In this document: piece after piece, positions 59,079-64,000 of the stretch | How the letters are laid out: each line of letters starts with the position of its first letter | Position numbering within the stretch: the stretch's first letter is position 1 | Source: Glebionis coronaria | Lineage: Eukaryota > Streptophyta > Magnoliopsida > Asterales > Asteraceae | Length of the DNA: 64,000 nucleotides | Assembly: GCA_025667525.1 (NCBI GenBank) | Contig: CM046876.1 | Location: 85,167,512 to 85,231,511 of the forward strand | Direction: 5' to 3' | Translations under genes and position numbers: made by a program | Notes under the pieces: generated by a model | Database searches by the model: none | Told to the model about the DNA's origin: nothing | The model's input: the letters and a program-made list of their open reading frames with translations, nothing else

Positions 59079-60989
59079 TAATGGATCAAGTGATAAGGTA
59101 TAATCCTGTACCAATGGCAATCAATAACAAGAGGAAGTTTGATGATAGGAGGAATTTTCCTATTAATCATAATTTCCAGAAGAATAGTTTTTGTAATTAT
59201 AATAAGGGCGATAATCGTCAGCAGCAGAACAAAAGAAATGATGTTTCTAAAGTTTATGTTGTAACTACGAACACTGGTTATAATGGAAGACAACCCTTTT
59301 GTCAGGAATGTTCTCTACATCAAACAGGGTTTTTCACTATCAAGTGTCAGAACTGTGGAAAAACAGGACATGAGACAAGATTCTGCAGAGGTAAAGGACC
59401 AACTACTGGGAGTAATCAAATTCCGGTAACTAAGGTTTGCCATAACTGTGGAGAAAAAGGGCATTTGGTAAATGAGCGTCGTAAAGAGAGCAATAACAGA
59501 GGAAAAACTTATTTGCTGAACGATACTCATCAAGATCAGAATACGGTTACGGGTATGTTTCATCTAAATCAACATATGGGTAAAGTAATATTTGACTCAA
59601 GAGCTGATAGAAGTTTCTTATCTGTTAAAATTGCTGCTAAGTTAGGTATACCGACTGTTTCCATGAATACTAAGTACGATGGAGAAATGGTCGATGGAAA
59701 AATAGTTAGCACAAATACCGTTATTCAAGGATGTATCATTACTTTATTACGTCAATCCTTTGAAATCGACCTTATGCCAATTAAGCTCGGTAGTGTTGAC
59801 GTAGTCATAGGGATCGATTGGTTATCTAAAAACCATGCTAAAATCTTATGTGACGAGAAAGCCGTTCATATTCCTATTAACGGTGAAATTTTGGTTGTCC
59901 ATGGTGAACGAAGTAAGACTCGACTAAATCTCATATCATGCTTAAAGATAATAAGTATGTATCCCGAGGTAGTCAAGTTTTCTTAGTTGAAGTGACGGAA
60001 AAACTACAAGAAGCGAAGCGACTAGAAGATATTCTGATAGTTAGAGATTTTCCCGAAGTATTTCCCAAAGAATTACCAGGTTTGCCACCTAAATGTCAAG
60101 TTGAATTCCAAATCGATTTGATACCAGGAGCAACACCAATTGCTAAAGCGCCTTATCGATTAGCACCCTCAGAAATGCAAGAATTGTTAAGTCAAATCCA
60201 AGAACTAACTTATCGAGGATTTATTAGACCAAGTAAATCACCGTGGAGAGCTCCAGTCTTATTTGTGAAAAAGAAATATAGATCTTTTAGAATGTGTATC
60301 GATTATCGTGAGTTAAACAAACTTACTATAAAGAATCGTTACCCATTACCCAGAATCGACGATTTATTTGATCAACTTCAAGGATCAAGCGTATATTCGA
60401 AAATTGATTTATGGTCAGGTTATCATCAATTAAGAGTTAAGGAAGACGATATTCCTAAAACTGCTTTCAGGACACGATATGGACATTATGAATTTCAAGT
60501 TATGCCTTTTGGTTTAACCAATGCACTAGATGTTTTCATGGACCTCATGAACAGAGTGTTTAAGCCTTACTTGGACAAATTTGTAATCATTTTTATCGAT
60601 GATATTCTTATTTACTCTCGTCACAGAGAAGAACATGCCAAGCATCTTGGTATAATTCTCGAGTTACTTAAGAAGGAGGAGTTGTATGTGAAGTTCTCGA
60701 AATGCGAATTTTGGATCAATGTTGTTCAATTCCTAGGACATGTCATTGATAGCCAAGGTATTCGTGTAGATCCTACAAAGATTGAAGCGGTGAAAAATTG
60801 GAGTAAGCCTAGTACGCCTACAGAAATTAGACAATTTTTAGGACTTGCTGGGTATTATCGAAGATTTATCGAATGTTTTTCAAAGATTGCTAATGCTTTG
60901 ACAGAATTAACTCAGAAAAACAAACCGTTTGTCTTGGAGATAGTAAAGAGATAGCTTTTCAATTATTGAAGCAACAGTTGTGTGAAGCA
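59079..60989 (+). pseudogene. Ty3 gag-protease-RT fragment
   Basis: Starts within gag (KRKFDD... linker). The zinc knuckle [14 protein letters not shown] is at 59345-59386; a second, [14 protein letters not shown], has lost its final Cys. The protease active site reads DSRA in place of DSGA. A frame change lies near 59945. RT is open 59938-60954 with [11 protein letters not shown] and FIDD at 60592-60603. Another frame change occurs just before 60954, and homology stops at 60989 where an LTR is inserted. It could be the target of the preceding LTR or a deleted continuation of the same element. Confidence 0.88.
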
Positions 60990-61511
60990 TGATATGAGTG
61001 AAATCTCATATCAATTATATCATATTTAACCCTAAAACACAAAGTAAAATACCAGATTTTAATGTGTAAAAGCAGTATTATGGGTATTCTTTGTTGTTTG
61101 TGCTTGTGTAGGTAAAAAGATACAAATTTGATGCAAACATGGAAATCAAGGCATTTATGATGAAGAAAAGACAAAAGATGACAAGTCAAACAAGTCAAAG
61201 GACCTTTCTTGACAACTTACAAAGTTGAGGGACTAAAAGTGTCAATTTGGAAAAGTCACGAACAAAGTCAAATCTGGTAAAATATGAAGTAAAAGGGCCT
61301 AAAATGATAAGATATTGAAGTTTGAAGTTCAAGTTATAAAGCTGATAACAATAGGGACTAAAGCTGCCAAAAATGAAAGAAGTTTGAGTTCGATCCGTGT
61401 GTTATGCCTCTTAGCTAATCACAAGCCAAGGAAAGAGTTACAAGGATCGTTGACTGGGCTCAATAAATGAAAGAAGAGAGTGGCTGCTATTAACACAGCA
61501 AATCCCAACAG
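60990..61511 (+). repeat. 5' part of another LTR (522 bp)
   Basis: Starts with a perfect 9-bp stem-loop, TGATATGAG/CTCATATCA (60990-61013), exactly where the Ty3 RT frame is broken. Noncoding; similar in style to the TGAT-starting LTRs at 41888 and 49250. Cut by the minus-strand element at 61512. Confidence 0.65.
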
Positions 61512-62440
61512 TGAAACGCACTCACCCTTGTTGGTCCCTTGTAAATCGTTATTACTTATCAACCTTAAGTAATAACTCTTTACCAAGATTCAAATGTGTT
61601 GTTTTAACAATAGATAAGAACTATGAACAATTAAAACAACAATACCAATAATTTTTCAACGTATAGACTATTATTAGAATCAAATAAAGAATCTATAACC
61701 CACTTTGTTTGCGGAATAACAAAGTGGTTGAATGACAATGGGTTATGATCTCCTCTACTTAAACGTATAACCAAAGTTGAAGTCTAAGCTCCAATCTAAA
61801 CGTTCATAAGCTTCTTGGCTATATGGTTTAGTTGGTATCGAGAGAGAAAGGTTTTCTAGAGTTTCTACTCTTGTATTGGTTAACCCTTTCTCTCTCAATG
61901 TACACTCCTTTTATAGGCAGTGTAAAACAAGGATTTGAATTTGCATGTTTCAATGCATGAGTTTATCCAGTGGGTGGTTGATGCCCATGCTGGATAAACA
62001 GTACAAAGTACATAATAAACTATTCTAGAAATGATAAAGGTTGTACTTATAGCTAACTATACAAGCAACCTACTTTGACTTAAAGTTATCTTTTCCCGCC
62101 TAATGCAAACCATCAGAATATTGAAGAGTCTTCGGTATCCTAGAGGAGATCAACATCATTCAGTTTGGTATTGTCAAACCAAAATGAACTGAAAGCTCTT
62201 CTTCAATACTTGTTCTTCAGCAACTAGACTGCCTAGTATTTGAAGCAAAGACTCCTTTGTCTTCTAAGTTAACTGGAAGAGGAATGCTAAACATTCTTTA
62301 GCTACAAAGTCTTCAGTAGGAACTTTGTTCCTCTGGTCATCCTTCAGCAGACTGACCTTACTGCTGAGCATGAAACACTTAGGGGGATTTTATATTCAAA
62401 TCCTAGAGTTGCTTTAGGGTCAGTAAATACTGACCCAACA
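61512..62440 (-). repeat. 3' LTR (929 bp) of the minus-strand element
   Basis: Plus-strand bounds TG (61512) and CA (62440). Minus-strand TATA, CCTATAAAAGG, at 61907-61917. A 9-bp stem-loop (GGGTCAGTA/TACTGACCC, 62417-62436) lies near the U3 end. The outer boundary could shift by a base or two, since AATCCCAACA (61501-61510) also looks LTR-like. Confidence 0.7.
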
Positions 62441-62452
62441 ATCACCCCGTAT
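62441..62452 (-). other. PPT of the minus-strand element
   Basis: Minus strand reads ATACGGGGTGAT directly before the LTR start TGTTGGGTCAG. Confidence 0.7.
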
Positions 62453-62659
62453 TTGGATATACAAATAGCCTAAGTCTAATGTCAGTAGTAAGTGAGCATA
62501 ACAACTTCTTCTTACTTGCACTGAACAATAAAATACTTATAAACATCAGATAATCATTTATTCATAAACATTACAAATTACAACATAAACAATACAAATG
62601 ATTATTCAATTTTCCTTAGGCCTAAGTTCTTCAATTATGTGAGTCTGAATTGATGGATC

Positions 62660-64000
62660 TTAATTTATGTGGTCCAGTATAGCAAGCAAGCACATGCTGA
62701 AGGTTCTAGCAGCATCAGTATGTCCTGGACCTCCATGTTGAGAGTAAAGTTTCCTTTGAACATTCGAGAGAAGTTCATTGTTCATTTCATCAAGGTCACT
62801 TATGCCCACAAAGTCTTGACGTTCTGTATGATTAAACATTATCATTCCTAGTTCTGGTTCGTCTAGTACATGGCCAGGGAGATGATTTTTTTTAACTGAA
62901 TAAAGCCTTTGTATTTCTTTGTAGTGACAAAAATGTCACCCACTCCAGGTTGTGTAAGATTGGCTCTTTTGTTCAGCTCCAGTATCGGATCTTGATCCTC
63001 CAGAGAAACTTGAGTGCTGATGTTCAGAACCTCACCCAGTCTTTCATGATTTCTCATAAAGTGCTCAATTATGGTGCGAACTTCATCCCATCTCTTGGAT
63101 TTCCTTTTCTCAATCTTCACACTCATTTCAGTCCACTTAGTGTAAGAAAGTTCTTTTCCTTGGAAGTTTTCAATAATCTCATCAGTTCCGTCACCCCTAT
63201 AGAACTTGAGATGAATATCAACTCTACTGGTCAGCATATCAACATTGGTGATTGGTGAGAGATTTCTTCTGTTCAGCCTTGTTATACAAAACTTTTCATA
63301 TAATATTTTCTTCTTGAAAAGATTTTCCACTTCAGCTTTCCCTATTTGTTCATACAAGCTCAGCTTCAGATTTCTTAGCTTTTCTTCTTCCTGAAGCTTG
63401 TATATTTTGTTGAGTTCTTCTTGAGTGGCCACCCCAGCTTTGATCAGACGATCATTCAGTGTATAATCTCCTTTGTTCTTGGGTATGAAGAGGGGTGAAC
63501 CACTATCAGCTGTTTCTTCACTTGTGGTCAACCCATCCACATGATAATTTTTTCTTGATGACTCCCCCTACCCTTTGCTGGGCTCTTGTCAGTAAATGGT
63601 GACTCATAGACAACAGGTTGTTTCTGAGCCTTCTTTGGGCATGTTTCTAAAAGAGCTACTGGATGGTGTTTTTCTCTCCCTCAGCAGAAGACTGCCCAAC
63701 AGCTTCTGATGACCCACCAGCAGGGAAGAGGCCAAAAATATGATCAAGAGAGGCAGATACCTTGGCTACCATGGCTGGAACATTTTCAAGAGCATTTAAT
63801 TTTTGTTGAACCTCATCAGATAAGATCAACTTCTGTTTCTCTAGTAACGCCACTCTATCTTTTATATTTGACACAGAATCACACAAAGCATTAACTTGGC
63901 CAGGTAATGGTGTGAATTATGGTGGAAAATCCATGGAAGCACTATTGATAGAGTCCATAAGAGATGACATCTCTTGCTTTAAGGAAGTGGTGGTGGCCAC
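62660..64000 (-). pseudogene. Degenerate post-pol (ORF2-like) sequence
   Basis: Minus-strand blocks lie from the right edge to about 63656, at 63540-62863 and at 62845-62660, separated by frame changes and stops (one TAA near 63918). They encode a coiled coil (IKDRVALLEKQKLILSDEV), a second helical Lys/Glu-rich segment, and an LTQPGVGDIFVTTKKYKGF region. Position just upstream of the 3' LTR suggests a Sirevirus ORF2, but I see no convincing alignment to ORF2 of the array, so the name is positional. Confidence 0.5.

Larger units (their letters stand above)
61512..64000 (-). mobile_element. Minus-strand Sirevirus-like element, 3' end (runs off window)
   Basis: On the minus strand: degenerate ORF2-like region (64000 to about 62630), PPT next to 62441, then LTR (62440 to 61512). 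The PPT TACGGGGTGAT plus TGTTGGG LTR start resembles the array element, but the LTR is longer and the sequence unrelated in detail. Confidence 0.75.

Noticed and set aside
59081..59100. PBS after the 3.4-kb LTR
   Set aside because: TGGATCAAGTGATAAGG matches TGGTATCAGAGC only with several gaps; not enough to call.
61501..61510. AATCCCAACA as the end of a separate LTR
   Set aside because: Only ten bases resemble a Sirevirus LTR end and no PPT or partner is nearby.

Overview
The window is plant nuclear DNA made almost entirely of nested LTR retrotransposons; I recognise no host gene, tRNA, rRNA or CRISPR. Ty1/copia Sirevirus-type elements, a Ty3 element with an Athila/Tat-type tRNA-Asp primer site, chromovirus-type Ty3 pieces and a LINE remnant all point to an angiosperm. 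The ORF2 family in the copia units and the Cys-knuckle ORF at 51099-52787 resemble proteins I recall from Asteraceae (daisy family) genomes. That placement rests on memory, so treat it as probable, not proven.

Positions 1-35142 hold a tandem array of one Sirevirus-like copia element: LTR-unit-LTR-unit-LTR-unit-LTR, period 11,559-11,560 bp, with single 536-bp LTRs shared between neighbours. The first LTR is cut by the window edge. Each unit carries a PBS matching initiator tRNA-Met, gag (967 codons), pol (protease-integrase-RT-RNase H) in the -1 frame, a 1.26-kb spacer with an internal PPT, and an extra 1,024-codon ORF2. No unit is fully intact. Gag is open only in unit 1 and ORF2 only in unit 3; pol is broken in all three. 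A short motif (CGCTGA plus C/T plus A) is scattered through coding and noncoding parts of every unit.

The array sits in the gag of an older minus-strand copia element (35143-37194). That element lies in the pol of a plus-strand copia element (37195-37750, resuming at 45598, LTR to 48409), which itself interrupts a LINE remnant (48410-48768). The same host pol also contains a coding-free LARD-like element (37751-45592, TSD TGGAT). The 3' LTR of that element was split by a 3,583-bp probable solo LTR (41888-45470, TSD TTAAA). Removing the insert and one TSD copy leaves exactly 291 bp, the length of the 5' LTR.

From 49250 to 55322 lies an element with 1.68-kb LTRs, a tRNA-Asp-type PBS and one Cys-rich ORF but no RT; its 3' LTR is truncated. 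A degenerate Ty3 3' end with a 3.4-kb LTR follows (55323-59078), abutting a Ty3 gag-PR-RT fragment (59079-60989). That fragment is broken by the first 522 bp of another LTR (60990-61511), itself interrupted by a minus-strand Sirevirus-like element (929-bp LTR and degenerate ORF2-like sequence) that runs off the right edge.

The features most worth follow-up are a phase-compatible intron signal that would fuse gag to pol, the dispersed CGCTGAC motif, a mosaic RT tract in unit 2, and terminal stem-loops shared by six otherwise different LTRs.
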